Origin: JAXHUM01 sp034189325 | Lineage (GTDB): Bacteria > Desulfobacterota > DSM-4660 > Desulfatiglandales > Desulfatiglandaceae | Direction of reading: 5' to 3' | DNA length: 64,000 bases | Assembly: GCA_034189325.1 (NCBI GenBank) | Contig: JAXHUM010000015.1 | Span: 30,394-94,393, forward strand | Part shown: piece after piece, positions 1-8,923 of the stretch | How positions within the stretch are numbered: position 1 is the first letter of the stretch | Layout: every line of letters begins with the position of its first letter | Program-made: the position numbers and the translations under genes | The notes under the pieces: model-generated | The model's database searches: none | What the model saw: the letters and a program-made list of their open reading frames with translations, nothing else | What the model was told of the DNA's origin: nothing

Positions 1-1
1 C

Positions 2-1558
2 AAGAAAAGCGGGGATGTCTTGTTGAATCTGATCAATGACATCCTTGATCTTTCAAAGGTCGAAAGCAGCAAGATAGAACTTGAGACGATCCCCCTGAAT
101 ATCGAGAATGTGATTATGGAAGTGGGGGAATTGATGCGGACAAACTTGGGTGAAAAGCCGGTCGAAATCAACTGCTCCATAGATGATATTCCCGATAACC
201 TCTTAGGAGATCCCACTCGTTTACGCCAGATCGTCACCAACCTGACCGGGAATGCCATTAAATTCACTGACGAGGGGGAGATAGCCATAGCAGTAAGATA
301 TGTCGAGCCGGGAGAGGGTAGCAAAGTGCAAGCTGAAGACAATGAAATAGAACTCCTCTTCTCTATCAGTGATACGGGCGTTGGAATTCCACCGGGGGCG
401 TTGGAGAATATCTTTGAAGCATTCAAGCAGGCCGACGGCAGCACGACAAGGAAATATGGGGGTACAGGTCTGGGTCTCACGATTTCAAAGAAGCTGGCCT
501 TCTTGATGGGAGGAGACATGTGGGTGGAAAGCGAAGAAGGAAGAGGGAGTACGTTCTCTTTCACTGCCCTATTTGAAAGAGACCCGGCTCGTGAGAAAAC
601 TCCAGCCCCAGTAATTGACGACCAGCTGGCAGGGAGTCACGTTCTCATCGTCGACGACAACAAAAACGCTCTTCGGATTATCGAAGAAATGGTTAAACGA
701 GCTGGGATGATTCCAGTGGCCTTAGGACGTAGCAAGGAAGCCCTTCAATACATCCAGGATGTCTTAAAGGAAGAAGCAAAGGCTCCCGAAGGACCGGCCG
801 TAAATGAGGCTTCAGCACAAAGCGTACGAAGTGAGAGACCACAACAGGAGCTTCCCAACAGCAAGGTGCCGGACATAGCCATCATAGATGTCAAGGTGAC
901 TGGTATATCCGGTTACGAGCTTGGGGAGCATATTTCTCAGTTAACCAAAGGAAGGACCAAAGTGATCGGCCTAACATCCCATCAGCGCTCGGGTGCCAGC
1001 TCCGAAGGAGAACCACCCTGTTTTAAAGGCTTTTTACGCAAGCCGTTGCGGCGCGAGGTTTTATTGGATCTGATCTCCAACGCCATGGGCATAAAAGGGA
1101 AACAGCAGGAAAAGTCGGAGACCGAAGATAACAGAGGAGAACCTTCTGATCATGATCTGAGGATCCTCTATGCAGAAGACAATCCGGTCAATCAGAAGTT
1201 GGGAGTCAAAATGTTGAAACGAATGGGGTATACTTCTGTGGAGCTTGCTATGGATGGTTTGGAAGCGGTGAGGATGATCAGGGAAGAGGGGCCCTATGAC
1301 ATCATCTTCATGGATATCCAAATGCCCAAGATGGATGGTGTGGAAGCGACAAAAGAGATTCGAAAATTCCAAGCCGACAATAGCCTTGCAGGCACAGGAC
1401 CTCTCGTCCACACCCCGATTATTGCTTTAACGGCTAATGCCATGAAGGGAGACCGAGAGGAGTATCTGAAGGCCGGTATGGATGATTATCTTTCCAAACC
1501 CTTTAAGATGGATGAGATTCAAAGGGTGATCACTGAATGGGGGGCAGGGTCCGGATAG
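2..1558 (+). CDS. Hybrid sensor histidine kinase, 5' end outside window
   Basis: The reading frame is open from the first bases, so the sensor part and phospho-accepting His lie upstream of the window. Visible in order: the tail of the HisKA helix (LINDILDLSKVES), an HATPase domain with N box (NAIKF), G1 (DTGVGI) and G2 (GGTGLGL), a first receiver interrupted by a low-complexity insert of about 40 residues, and a second, canonical receiver (AEDN, FMDIQMPKMDG, LTANA, KPF). This is a BarA-like hybrid kinase architecture. It acts in the cytoplasm, passing phosphate to its own receivers. It precedes cheB by about 250 bp on the same strand; a functional link to chemotaxis is only inferred from position. 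Confidence 0.93.
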   Translation, partial: KKSGDVLLNLINDILDLSKVESSKIELETIPLNIENVIMEVGELMRTNLGEKPVEINCSIDDIPDNLLGDPTRLRQIVTNLTGNAIKFTDEGEIAIAVRYVEPGEGSKVQAEDNEIELLFSISDTGVGIPPGALENIFEAFKQADGSTTRKYGGTGLGLTISKKLAFLMGGDMWVESEEGRGSTFSFTALFERDPAREKTPAPVIDDQLAGSHVLIVDDNKNALRIIEEMVKRAGMIPVALGRSKEALQYIQDVLKEEAKAPEGPAVNEASAQSVRSERPQQELPNSKVPDIAIIDVKVTGISGYELGEHISQLTKGRTKVIGLTSHQRSGASSEGEPPCFKGFLRKPLRREVLLDLISNAMGIKGKQQEKSETEDNRGEPSDHDLRILYAEDNPVNQKLGVKMLKRMGYTSVELAMDGLEAVRMIREEGPYDIIFMDIQMPKMDGVEATKEIRKFQADNSLAGTGPLVHTPIIALTANAMKGDREEYLKAGMDDYLSKPFKMDEIQRVITEWGAGSG

Positions 1559-1809
1559 ATTCCTCCCAGAGAGATGTTGCCGGGAAGGGCGTCCTTCACC
1601 TAAAGGGTCCCTCAGAGATTTTAAAAGGAACAAACACTATGGAGGATGACCTTTTCAAAACTTGGGACACTGAGGATAACAAGATATTGATGACGAATAT
1701 CGATGGGTCCTGAAACGATTTTTGGTCAGCTGGTCGTGTCTAAGAGACAAGAATAGAATCTATGAGCCTGATGAGAGCTCAATGATGTATCCTATTTGAA
1801 TGGTAAAAA

Positions 1810-2961
1810 ATGACAGTACAGAATAGCAAGCCCCTAAAGGTATTGGTTGTTGATGATACGGTCGTCTACCGGAAAATCGTTACCGATGTCCTGACTGATT
1901 TGCCAGGTGTGGAAGTCGTGGGGACCGCCAATAACGGCAAGATCGCATTGTCGAAGATCTTCTCTTTGAAGCCGGATCTTCTGACTCTCGACATTGAAAT
2001 GCCGGTCATGAACGGCCTTGAACTCTTGGCAAGGATGCGGAAAGAAGCCCCTGATGTAGGGGCCATAATGCTCAGCACCTTAACTCAACGTGGCGGGGAG
2101 ATGACCATGAAGGCCCTTGAACTAGGGGCCTTTGATTTTGTGCCGAAGCCCCAGAACGATACGGCTGAGGAGAACAGGAAGGCCATAAAAGATGCGATCT
2201 TTCCTATGATCAGGGCCTACACCCGCAAAAAGGAAATAGCGAAGATCCTGGGAGGGACATCAGCTCTGTCCTCAACAAGAGAGGACAAGAAAAAGGCACA
2301 CCTTTTAAGTGGAGCCAAAAAACCTGATCAGACGTTGAGGGGTAGAAGAGAGAAATCCGAAATTGTAGCGATTGGGATTTCCACAGGCGGACCCAATGCG
2401 CTTGCGGAGATGATGCCCCGTTTGTCCGGGGATCTGGGGGTACCGATATTGATCGTCCAACACATGCCGCCTGTGTTTACAAAATCCTTAGCGTCCAGCC
2501 TTAATTCCAGGTGTGCCCTAGAGGTCAAGGAGGCGATCAATGGTGAGCAGATTCGTGCCAACATCGCCTTTATTGCGCCTGGAGGCAAACAGATGAAGAT
2601 AGTGGCGGGAGCTGATGGAAGACAAAGAGTCATTAGGATTACGGATGATCCGCCTGAAAACAGCTGCAAGCCGTCCGCCGATTTTCTGTTCAGATCAGTC
2701 GCAGAGCATTATGTCGGGAGAGCCACCGGCGTCATCATGACCGGCATGGGATCTGACGGCACCAAGGGGTTGGAGCTGATGAGCCGAAACGGGGCCACAG
2801 TTATTGCACAGGATGAAAAAACCTCCGTAGTCTATGGAATGCCTAAGGAGGCCGTCGATGCCGGCATTGTGGATGTCATTGCGCCGCTTCACAGGATTGC
2901 CGACGAGATAAGAAAAACCATTAAGCATCCGGTCGCTGACAACCGGTTGAATGAGTTGTAG
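1810..2961 (+). CDS. cheB: Chemotaxis protein-glutamate methylesterase CheB (copy 1)
   Basis: 383 residues with an N-terminal receiver (VVDDT; TLDIEMPVMNG; KP near residue 118) joined by a linker to a CheB catalytic domain. The esterase triad motifs are visible: GISTGGP (Ser near residue 191), VQHMPP (His near 217) and GMGSDG (Asp near 315). CheB removes methyl groups from chemoreceptors, and can deamidate Gln, when phosphorylated by CheA. It overlaps the following cheR by 11 bases, giving a translationally coupled adaptation pair. A second cheB lies in the - strand operon at 7.3-8.4 kb. Confidence 0.96.
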   Translation: MTVQNSKPLKVLVVDDTVVYRKIVTDVLTDLPGVEVVGTANNGKIALSKIFSLKPDLLTLDIEMPVMNGLELLARMRKEAPDVGAIMLSTLTQRGGEMTMKALELGAFDFVPKPQNDTAEENRKAIKDAIFPMIRAYTRKKEIAKILGGTSALSSTREDKKKAHLLSGAKKPDQTLRGRREKSEIVAIGISTGGPNALAEMMPRLSGDLGVPILIVQHMPPVFTKSLASSLNSRCALEVKEAINGEQIRANIAFIAPGGKQMKIVAGADGRQRVIRITDDPPENSCKPSADFLFRSVAEHYVGRATGVIMTGMGSDGTKGLELMSRNGATVIAQDEKTSVVYGMPKEAVDAGIVDVIAPLHRIADEIRKTIKHPVADNRLNEL

Positions 2962-3811
2962 AAATATGGTTAAGATCGCCCCAGAGGAATTAAAGACCAT
3001 CGCAAAGTATATCCATGATATCTGTGGAATCGATTACGATCACAGCAAGGCCTATCTCTTTGAAACAAGGCTTGGGCCCCTGTTGGAGGAGGAGGGATTC
3101 AAATCTTATTTGGATCTGTATCACAAGGCAAAGAGGGACCCAAAAAAGGATCTCGAAAAGAGAATAATTGACGCCATTTCCACAAATGAAACGCTTTTTT
3201 TCCGCGATACAGCGCCTTTTGAACTGATACAACACAAAATCCTTCCCGACCTGATCGATCTTCGCTCGGCCAAGTCGTCCGGTATACTGTCAATCCCCGT
3301 TAACATATGGAGTGCCGCATGCTCTACAGGACAGGAGGTCTATAGCATTGCAATTGTCTTAAAAGAACTCCTACCTGATGCCAAGAAATATAGGATTAAA
3401 CTGCTCGGGACGGATATATCGGATGCGGCGGTTGCTCAAGCCAGCTATGGCAAATACAACAAATTTGAAATAGAACGGGGTCTCGACAGGGACAAACTCC
3501 AGAGGTATTTCTCGCCTAACGGCGATACATGGAAGATCAAAGATGAAATAAGGGCCATGGCCACGTTCAGGAAACTGAACCTGATGCTTCCTTTCAATGG
3601 TCTTGGAAAATTTGATATCGTACTTTGCAGGAATGTGGCCATCTACTTCAGTCAGGAAGATCGCAAGAAGCTCTTTGAGAGAATAGCGAATATCCTTGCC
3701 CCCGACGGGTACCTGATCATAGGGTCGACTGAGACCTTAACCGGAGTCTGTCCCAGATTTGTCCCAAAAAGACATATGAGGTCCATATTTTACCAGTTGA
3801 AGACAGACTAA
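2951..3811 (+). CDS. cheR: Chemotaxis methyltransferase CheR (copy 1)
   Basis: 286 residues. It has the N-terminal all-alpha CheR domain followed by a SAM-dependent methyltransferase fold with the motif WSAACSTGQEVYS (near residue 119) and the CRNVAIYF strand typical of CheR. It methylates glutamates on chemoreceptors, opposing CheB. The start overlaps the end of cheB; an internal ATG at 2966 is an alternative that would leave only a few bases between the genes. No TPR or pentapeptide-binding extension is visible. Confidence 0.95.
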   Translation: MSCRNMVKIAPEELKTIAKYIHDICGIDYDHSKAYLFETRLGPLLEEEGFKSYLDLYHKAKRDPKKDLEKRIIDAISTNETLFFRDTAPFELIQHKILPDLIDLRSAKSSGILSIPVNIWSAACSTGQEVYSIAIVLKELLPDAKKYRIKLLGTDISDAAVAQASYGKYNKFEIERGLDRDKLQRYFSPNGDTWKIKDEIRAMATFRKLNLMLPFNGLGKFDIVLCRNVAIYFSQEDRKKLFERIANILAPDGYLIIGSTETLTGVCPRFVPKRHMRSIFYQLKTD

Positions 3812-3851
3812 CTACGGCTGGCTGGGCCAGTCCACAAAAGGAGTGGAATCG

Positions 3852-4421
3852 ATGAACAATCTCAAGGTGTTAGTAGTTGATGACGATCCAGTGACTCTCG
3901 TACTCCTAGATAAGAAGGTAAGGAGAGCCGGTTACGAGGTCAAGACGGCGAAAAACGGTGTCGAGGCGATTGATTGCCTATCAAAACAACATTACGATGT
4001 GGTTGTGACGGACCTTATGATGCCGGGTGGGGTTGATGGTATCGGCGTGTTGGAGGCCGTAAAGGAAAAATCGAGTCAGACCGAGGTCATTCTCATAACA
4101 GCTTACGCCTCAGTCGATACGGCAATAAAGGCGATGAAAAAGGGCGCCTCCGATTATCTCCAGAAACCGATCAATTTTGACGAACTGATATTAAGGCTCG
4201 AAAAGATCAGTACCATGAAATCCCTGGTCAAAAACGCCTCAGACCTGAGGGACGCTATGGACGTCACCGAGAGCCATGCGGCAGAGACTATACAGGAATT
4301 GGAACTGTTGGTCTCCACATTGGAGGAAAAGGTGGCACAGGCAAGTGAGATCTTAACGAGAAAAGGTATTGATCCCCCAACGCGAGTGAACATCGCCCTT
4401 GATGTATTAAACACGACCTGA
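3852..4421 (+). CDS. Response regulator with coiled-coil C-terminus
   Basis: 189 residues from the ATG at 3852, chosen because AAAGGAG lies 8 bases upstream; a GTG at 3843 falls inside that ribosome-binding site. Residues 1-120 are an NtrC-class receiver (VVDDDPVT, VVTDLMMPGG, phospho-Asp near residue 53, TAYAS, KPI). The last 60 or so residues are heptad-like (ETIQELELLVSTLEEKV) with no DNA-binding or enzymatic domain. It follows cheR on the same strand. Its output is probably by protein-protein contact; this is inference. Confidence 0.9.
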   Translation: MNNLKVLVVDDDPVTLVLLDKKVRRAGYEVKTAKNGVEAIDCLSKQHYDVVVTDLMMPGGVDGIGVLEAVKEKSSQTEVILITAYASVDTAIKAMKKGASDYLQKPINFDELILRLEKISTMKSLVKNASDLRDAMDVTESHAAETIQELELLVSTLEEKVAQASEILTRKGIDPPTRVNIALDVLNTT

Positions 4422-4798
4422 CATCTGAGACTCCCTTCTATGCCGTCCTGAAGGGTGAATTTTAGACTACGAACGGTTTTTGATCTTTTTCGGTTGTCAC
4501 AGGTTTGAGGACGATAAAGGCGATCCAAACAGGTCTTGGGGAGCATATCCAAGAGTTAGCTTGTTCAGTATCGTTGAGGCAACCAACGTCTGTATCCTAA
4601 TGGACTCATCGGCCCAACGTCTCAATCTGCAGTATGCTTCAACTAGGGCTAAAGTTTGTCCCAAATCTGCCGATAAATATATTAGATGCAGGTGAATTGT
4701 ATGTATCGACATGAAACAGGGGTACCGTTAAGTCTCGGGCCGAAGAGATCACATAGGGTGTTGTAAGAGGTTCATCATTGGAAAGTGCTGGAGGTGCG
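4422..4798. other. 377-bp non-coding gap
   Basis: No credible gene is seen between the receiver protein and the downstream kinase. Short open frames here lack ribosome-binding sites and family features. The main content is the sigma-28-type promoter at 4650-4676, followed by a leader of about 110 bases. Confidence 0.6.
4650..4676 (+). promoter_or_regulatory. Sigma-28 (FliA)-type promoter, perfect match
   Basis: TAAAGTTT, 11 spacer bases, then GCCGATAA: all 16 fixed positions of the enterobacterial FliA consensus at the canonical spacing. It points toward the soluble kinase-receiver gene starting at 4799, placing that gene under late flagellar control if a FliA-type sigma factor is present. 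Confidence 0.85.
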
Positions 4799-5956
4799 AT
4801 GGATAAAAAGAGGATCGAACAGGCTGTTCTGAGGGCCCAGAAATTTGAATCCATAGGTATGCTTGCCGGAGGTATTGCCCACGACTTCAACAATATTCTC
4901 ACAGCTATTTCCGGTAATATCTCCCTTGCAAAAATGTACGTAACGCCTGGTGAAAAGGCTTATGAGAAACTAAAGGAAGCAGAAAAATCAATTGTTCGTG
5001 CAAACAAACTCACGCGGCAGCTTCATACCTTTTCAAAGGGGGAGGACCCTGTTAAGAAAATATGCAGGATTGGCGAAATGATCAGAGATTCAGCAAGTTT
5101 TTCCTTGAGAGGTTCCAATGTAAGGTTTGAAGAATCCATCCCTGATGATCTTCTATCTGTTCACGTGGACGAGGGACTGATCAAGCAGGTAATCAGCAAT
5201 ATCATCATCAATGCGGACCAGGCCATGCCTGACGGCGGCACGATCGTAGTGTCGGCCGAAAATGCCACGGTTAGGGCTGATGACAACCTACATTTGAAAT
5301 CAGGGCAATACATTAAGATCTCCATTAAAGATGAGGGCTTTGGAATATCGGAAACAGAGCTCTCAAAGATATTTGATCCCTATTTTTCTACTAAAAAAAC
5401 TGGAAAAGGCCTGGGCCTGGCGACTGCCTTTGCCATTGTTAACGACCACGAGGGGTCCATCTACGTAGAATCCGAACCTGGGGTTGGAACAACTTTTCTC
5501 ATTTACCTCCCTGCCTCTGAAAAAAAGGAGGAACCCAGGCACTTTGGCAAAGAGAAGCTGCCGAGTACAATGGGTAAGGTTCTTATTATGGATGATGAAA
5601 AGGATATCCGTGAACTTACGGGAGAAATGCTTGCTGCCATCGGGTATGAGGTTGGCTTCGCTACTGATGGGATGGAAGCCGTCGAAAGTTACAAGACTGC
5701 CAAAAGGGCGCAGAACCCCTATGATCTTATCATCGTTGACCTGACAGTGCCGGGCGGCATGGGGGGGAAGGAAGCCATTCAAAGGGTCCGGGAGATTGAT
5801 CCTGAAGTGAAGGCGATTGTCTCCAGCGGTTATCCGGATGACCCTGTGATGATCGATTATGAAAAATTCGGGTTTAGGGATGTTATTGCCAAACCTTACA
5901 AAATTAATGAACTCAGCGAAAAAATTCATAAGACCATCGCAGGTACCGCCGCCTAG
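4799..5956 (+). CDS. Soluble histidine kinase with C-terminal receiver
   Basis: 385 residues from the ATG at 4799, preceded closely by GGAGG (4790-4794); an upstream TTG at 4778 is less likely. The protein starts almost directly at the HisKA domain (phospho-His in GGIAHDFNN), followed by HATPase (NADQAMPDGG; DEGFGI; GKGLGLA) and a receiver (MDDEKDI, IIVDLTVPGGMGG, KPY). Kinases with this HisKA type normally have PAS or other sensor domains before it; none remains here, so it may be cued by a partner or be an N-terminally shortened hybrid. It is preceded by a perfect sigma-28-type promoter, which ties it to motility. It converges with the receiver-STAS gene, 14 bp away. Confidence 0.92.
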   Translation: MDKKRIEQAVLRAQKFESIGMLAGGIAHDFNNILTAISGNISLAKMYVTPGEKAYEKLKEAEKSIVRANKLTRQLHTFSKGEDPVKKICRIGEMIRDSASFSLRGSNVRFEESIPDDLLSVHVDEGLIKQVISNIIINADQAMPDGGTIVVSAENATVRADDNLHLKSGQYIKISIKDEGFGISETELSKIFDPYFSTKKTGKGLGLATAFAIVNDHEGSIYVESEPGVGTTFLIYLPASEKKEEPRHFGKEKLPSTMGKVLIMDDEKDIRELTGEMLAAIGYEVGFATDGMEAVESYKTAKRAQNPYDLIIVDLTVPGGMGGKEAIQRVREIDPEVKAIVSSGYPDDPVMIDYEKFGFRDVIAKPYKINELSEKIHKTIAGTAA

Positions 5957-5970
5957 AAGACGGAACTTTC

Positions 5971-6714
5971 CTAGAAAGCCCCTTTTGCTTCCTCAGTGCT
6001 TTTATAAACAGTAACCTCGCTTGTTTCTGCGAAATCTTTAAAACTCGCTGCAATAGATGAGGTCCCTACAACTCGAATATTTATATCCGCCTTTTGAAAG
6101 TCATTGAATATGGACAGCATTACTCTGATTAATGAGGTGTCGACTTTTGACAGGTGGCTCAGGTCAAGTATCAACTGGTTTGCTCCGGCCCCTGTCATCT
6201 CTTTAACCTTGGGTTCGAGGACGGCCTTGATTTCCGCGGATACAGTCCCATCAATCTTATTCGGTAGCATCATAATATGAACATCATCATTCTCGGAGAA
6301 GTACTTCTTCAGAACATCTTCACCGCCTTTTTCAGCCTTCTTGGGTTCCAGTTTGACTATCTTCTGAGCCCTTTCTATCAATTCATCGCCCTTAAAGGGT
6401 TTTACCATGTAGTCCTTGACACCCATCTTAACGATCTTCATTACATTGTCTTTTCCTGATTCAGCTGTCAGCATGATGACAGGAATGTCTTTGAGTTGGG
6501 GCTCACCTTTCAGCTTTTCCAGCATCTCAATCCCGTTCATGACCGGCATCGTAATATCCAAAACAATCAGATCGGGCCTTATCTTTGCGGCCAGAGCCAG
6601 GCCTTCAACGCCGTTTTCTCCTTCAGAAAGCTCGCAATCAAAGGGCTTAAAGGCTTTTTTGACTATCATGCGGATTGTCTTGCTGTCATCTACGGTGAGA
6701 ACTTTCAGTGTCAT
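5971..6714 (-). CDS. Response regulator with STAS output domain
   Basis: 247 residues from the ATG at 6714 (GGAGG six bases upstream). Residues 1-120 are a CheY-like receiver (VDDSKTIR; LIVLDITMPVMNG; TAES; KPF). The C-terminal 100 residues match the STAS/anti-anti-sigma fold (LILDLSHLSKVDTSLIRVMLSIF, and VVGTSSIAASFKDF). STAS domains bind anti-sigma-type kinases or other partners, often under Ser/Thr phosphorylation; here the Ser/Thr after the D of the LDLSHLSKVDTS strand is a candidate site. Last gene of the long - strand chemosensory run. The pairing suggests phospho-receiver control of a STAS partner switch, which is inference. Confidence 0.88.
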   Translation of the reverse strand: MTLKVLTVDDSKTIRMIVKKAFKPFDCELSEGENGVEGLALAAKIRPDLIVLDITMPVMNGIEMLEKLKGEPQLKDIPVIMLTAESGKDNVMKIVKMGVKDYMVKPFKGDELIERAQKIVKLEPKKAEKGGEDVLKKYFSENDDVHIMMLPNKIDGTVSAEIKAVLEPKVKEMTGAGANQLILDLSHLSKVDTSLIRVMLSIFNDFQKADINIRVVGTSSIAASFKDFAETSEVTVYKSTEEAKGAF

Positions 6715-6755
6715 TATCAACCTCCAAAAAAATTAACTGTCGTTATAGTCGACAA

Positions 6756-7241
6756 TTATGTCTGATCCGTTTTCATATATACTTCAACCAGGGCAACGTC
6801 TTTTTTCATACGGAAGGCAAAACACTCATGCCTCGCCCAATCCTGAGGCTCTATTTTGAAATCGGTGCCTTTAGTGATGGATGGAATGGAGAGTTCACAG
6901 GTAAGGCCTGCATCGCAAAAGCGAGATTTTAAGTCTCCCCCTACCATGTTGCTTAATTCGCCTATCACATCATAGATATCTTCATTGCTTTCGATTTCCT
7001 CCAATTCCATCCCGAGCATAGCCGCTGTCATAATACGTGCAAACTGTTCACTCACATGAATATTCATGCTGCCCATGAGTTTTCCGGCAAAACTGACGGA
7101 ACCAACTATTCGGTTGCCGTCCTCGGCTTTTACAGAGCCAAGATCTGCCGGTTCCATCTGCATGGAGAGCATCGTGTCAAATACATCCATAATTGCGTTG
7201 GTAACGAAGTCTTTTACATCTATTGTATTCATTTGAGTCAT
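6756..7241 (-). CDS. cheX: CheX/CheC-like chemotaxis phosphatase (copy 1)
   Basis: 161 residues with the CheX fold pattern: a mid-protein helix carrying the ExxN signature (IGELSNMVGG) that in CheC/CheX/FliY contacts CheY-P, and paired beta strands (GSVSFAGKLMGSMNIHVSE). Family members dephosphorylate CheY-P. It sits between cheB and the receiver-STAS gene on the same strand. Only one ExxN helix is visible, as expected for CheX rather than CheC. No CheZ is present in the window, so CheX proteins are the likely signal-termination step. Confidence 0.82.
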   Translation of the reverse strand: MTQMNTIDVKDFVTNAIMDVFDTMLSMQMEPADLGSVKAEDGNRIVGSVSFAGKLMGSMNIHVSEQFARIMTAAMLGMELEEIESNEDIYDVIGELSNMVGGDLKSRFCDAGLTCELSIPSITKGTDFKIEPQDWARHECFAFRMKKDVALVEVYMKTDQT

Positions 7242-7327
7242 GAGCCAATCTTTCTCTAGGGTTTACGATAAGGTTTATCTGCTCCCTTGAAAGGTGCTTT
7301 CTTTTCTTTCTTGTTCTTCGGTCATAG

Positions 7328-8371
7328 TTATACAGCCATTTCAAGAGCAGTCCTGGCAATGTCATTGAGAGCAACCGTTTTGTCTACGGCTCCTGCCTTG
7401 ATAGCCTCTTTAGGCATACCAAAAATAACACAGGTTTTTTCATCTTGGGCTATGGTCGAGGCCCCAGCCTCTTTCATCCTCGCCAGTCCGGAAGCGCCGT
7501 CAGCGCCCATTCCGGTCAGTATGATCCCGACCGCATTCGACCCGACGTAATCAGCCACTGACTTAAAAAGGACATCAACCGCCGGTCTTTGATGATGGAC
7601 AAGGGGACCGGTTTTTACCTGAACGTAGTAGCGGGATCCACTCCTTCTCAAAACCATATGATAGTTTCCGGGAGCAATGAGTGCGGTCCCGTTTGTCACG
7701 CTGTCTCCATCCCTGGCTTCTTTAACGGTGATATCGGACAATGCATCAAGTCGTTCAGCATAGGAGGCTGTAAATTTAGCAGGCATGTGCTGAACAATGA
7801 CAATCCCGGGGGAGTTGGAGGGCATACCGGAGAGCACCACTCTGGTTGCCTCGGTTCCACCGGTCGATGCCCCGATGGCAATTACTTTGTTGGTTGTGCT
7901 CAAAAGGGCCTTTGAAGCGACAGCCCTCTTTTTCTGATCCATTGAGCGAACATGATCCGCCTTAGCCATCACATTGACATGGGCGGCTGCGCGGATCTTG
8001 TCTGCGAGTTGAACACTCATGTCGCCTACGGAATACGCGACAGACGGCTTTGAGATGACATCCACCGCCCCAAGAGAAAGGGCCTCCATAGCCATCTTTC
8101 CCCCCTTTGTCGTCAGTGAGCTCACAATGATCACCGGGAGGGGATAATGTTTCATCAGCTTCTTAAGGAAGGTCAGACCGTCCATCCGTGGCATCTCGAT
8201 ATCAAGGGTGACCACATCAGGCCTTAGTTTGACGATTTTATCCCTCGCCACATATGGATCGGGCGCGGTTCCGACAATTTCGATGCCCCTTTCTCGAGAT
8301 AGTTCCTCGGAAAAGACCTTTCTTACGACGGCCGAGTCATCAACAATCAATACTCTAATATTTTGATTCAT
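7328..8371 (-). CDS. cheB: Chemotaxis protein-glutamate methylesterase CheB (copy 2)
   Basis: 347 residues: receiver (IVDDSAVVRK; TLDIEMPRMDG) plus CheB esterase domain with GASTGGT (catalytic Ser), VQHMPAKF (His) and GMGADG (Asp). It belongs to the operon containing cheA, cheD, cheY and two cheX genes, so it is likely the partner of this CheA, whereas cheB copy 1 at 1.8 kb pairs with cheR copy 1. The linker between domains is short relative to copy 1, which explains the 36-residue size difference. Confidence 0.95.
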   Translation of the reverse strand: MNQNIRVLIVDDSAVVRKVFSEELSRERGIEIVGTAPDPYVARDKIVKLRPDVVTLDIEMPRMDGLTFLKKLMKHYPLPVIIVSSLTTKGGKMAMEALSLGAVDVISKPSVAYSVGDMSVQLADKIRAAAHVNVMAKADHVRSMDQKKRAVASKALLSTTNKVIAIGASTGGTEATRVVLSGMPSNSPGIVIVQHMPAKFTASYAERLDALSDITVKEARDGDSVTNGTALIAPGNYHMVLRRSGSRYYVQVKTGPLVHHQRPAVDVLFKSVADYVGSNAVGIILTGMGADGASGLARMKEAGASTIAQDEKTCVIFGMPKEAIKAGAVDKTVALNDIARTALEMAV

Positions 8372-8425
8372 AATACATTGATTCCAAAAGAGGCCTATGA
8401 TCAGTTCGCTCTAGTTCATACTCTC

Positions 8426-8923
8426 TTAGTTTGATGGACCAGGACCTTCGCTCCAGACCATTTTCAGCGCAAGCTGATCTTCGAGGGTATTAAAGAGGGC
8501 AAGGATTTCTTCCTGATTTCCTGCTCCGCTTTTCCAGATCTCATCAAGATGCACCACCTCAGGAATGCCTAGGTCAAACACCAGCTGGGCATTGTAATTC
8601 CTGAATGTACTCCCTGCGATCATGTTGATTATCTCTTTAACAGTCTCGTTTGTCTGCTCCTCGGTAATATGGCTCGTATCGACTCCAAGAAAATCGGCCG
8701 TCATGGATAATGCGGAAGCTTCGGGAATAGATAAAACAAAACATCCTGCAAGGGACCCTCTGAATTCCAGTTTGGCGGTAATCGTCTTGTCAGTGTCTGA
8801 GAGACGCGACTGTTCATCCGAGTCTCCTGCAGAAGGGAAGTCAAGGGGCAGAAAAAACATGGTTTCCAAGACTTCAGAAATCGAGTCCTTCATCGCCGCT
8901 TTCATCATCTTCTTGTCCGTCAT
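8426..8923 (-). CDS. cheX: CheX-like phosphatase (copy 2)
   Basis: 165 residues related in plan to the protein at 6756-7241. A central helix has the ExxN pattern (KEIINMIAGS) and surrounding beta strands (AKLEFRGSLAGCFVLSIPE). Its start lies 50 bases inside the 3' end of the upstream cheY frame; the ATG at 8893 is an alternative but the upstream ATG has a G-rich Shine-Dalgarno-like stretch. The overlap indicates translational coupling. Divergent from copy 1, so the two may serve different receivers (inference). Confidence 0.78.
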   Translation of the reverse strand: MTDKKMMKAAMKDSISEVLETMFFLPLDFPSAGDSDEQSRLSDTDKTITAKLEFRGSLAGCFVLSIPEASALSMTADFLGVDTSHITEEQTNETVKEIINMIAGSTFRNYNAQLVFDLGIPEVVHLDEIWKSGAGNQEEILALFNTLEDQLALKMVWSEGPGPSN

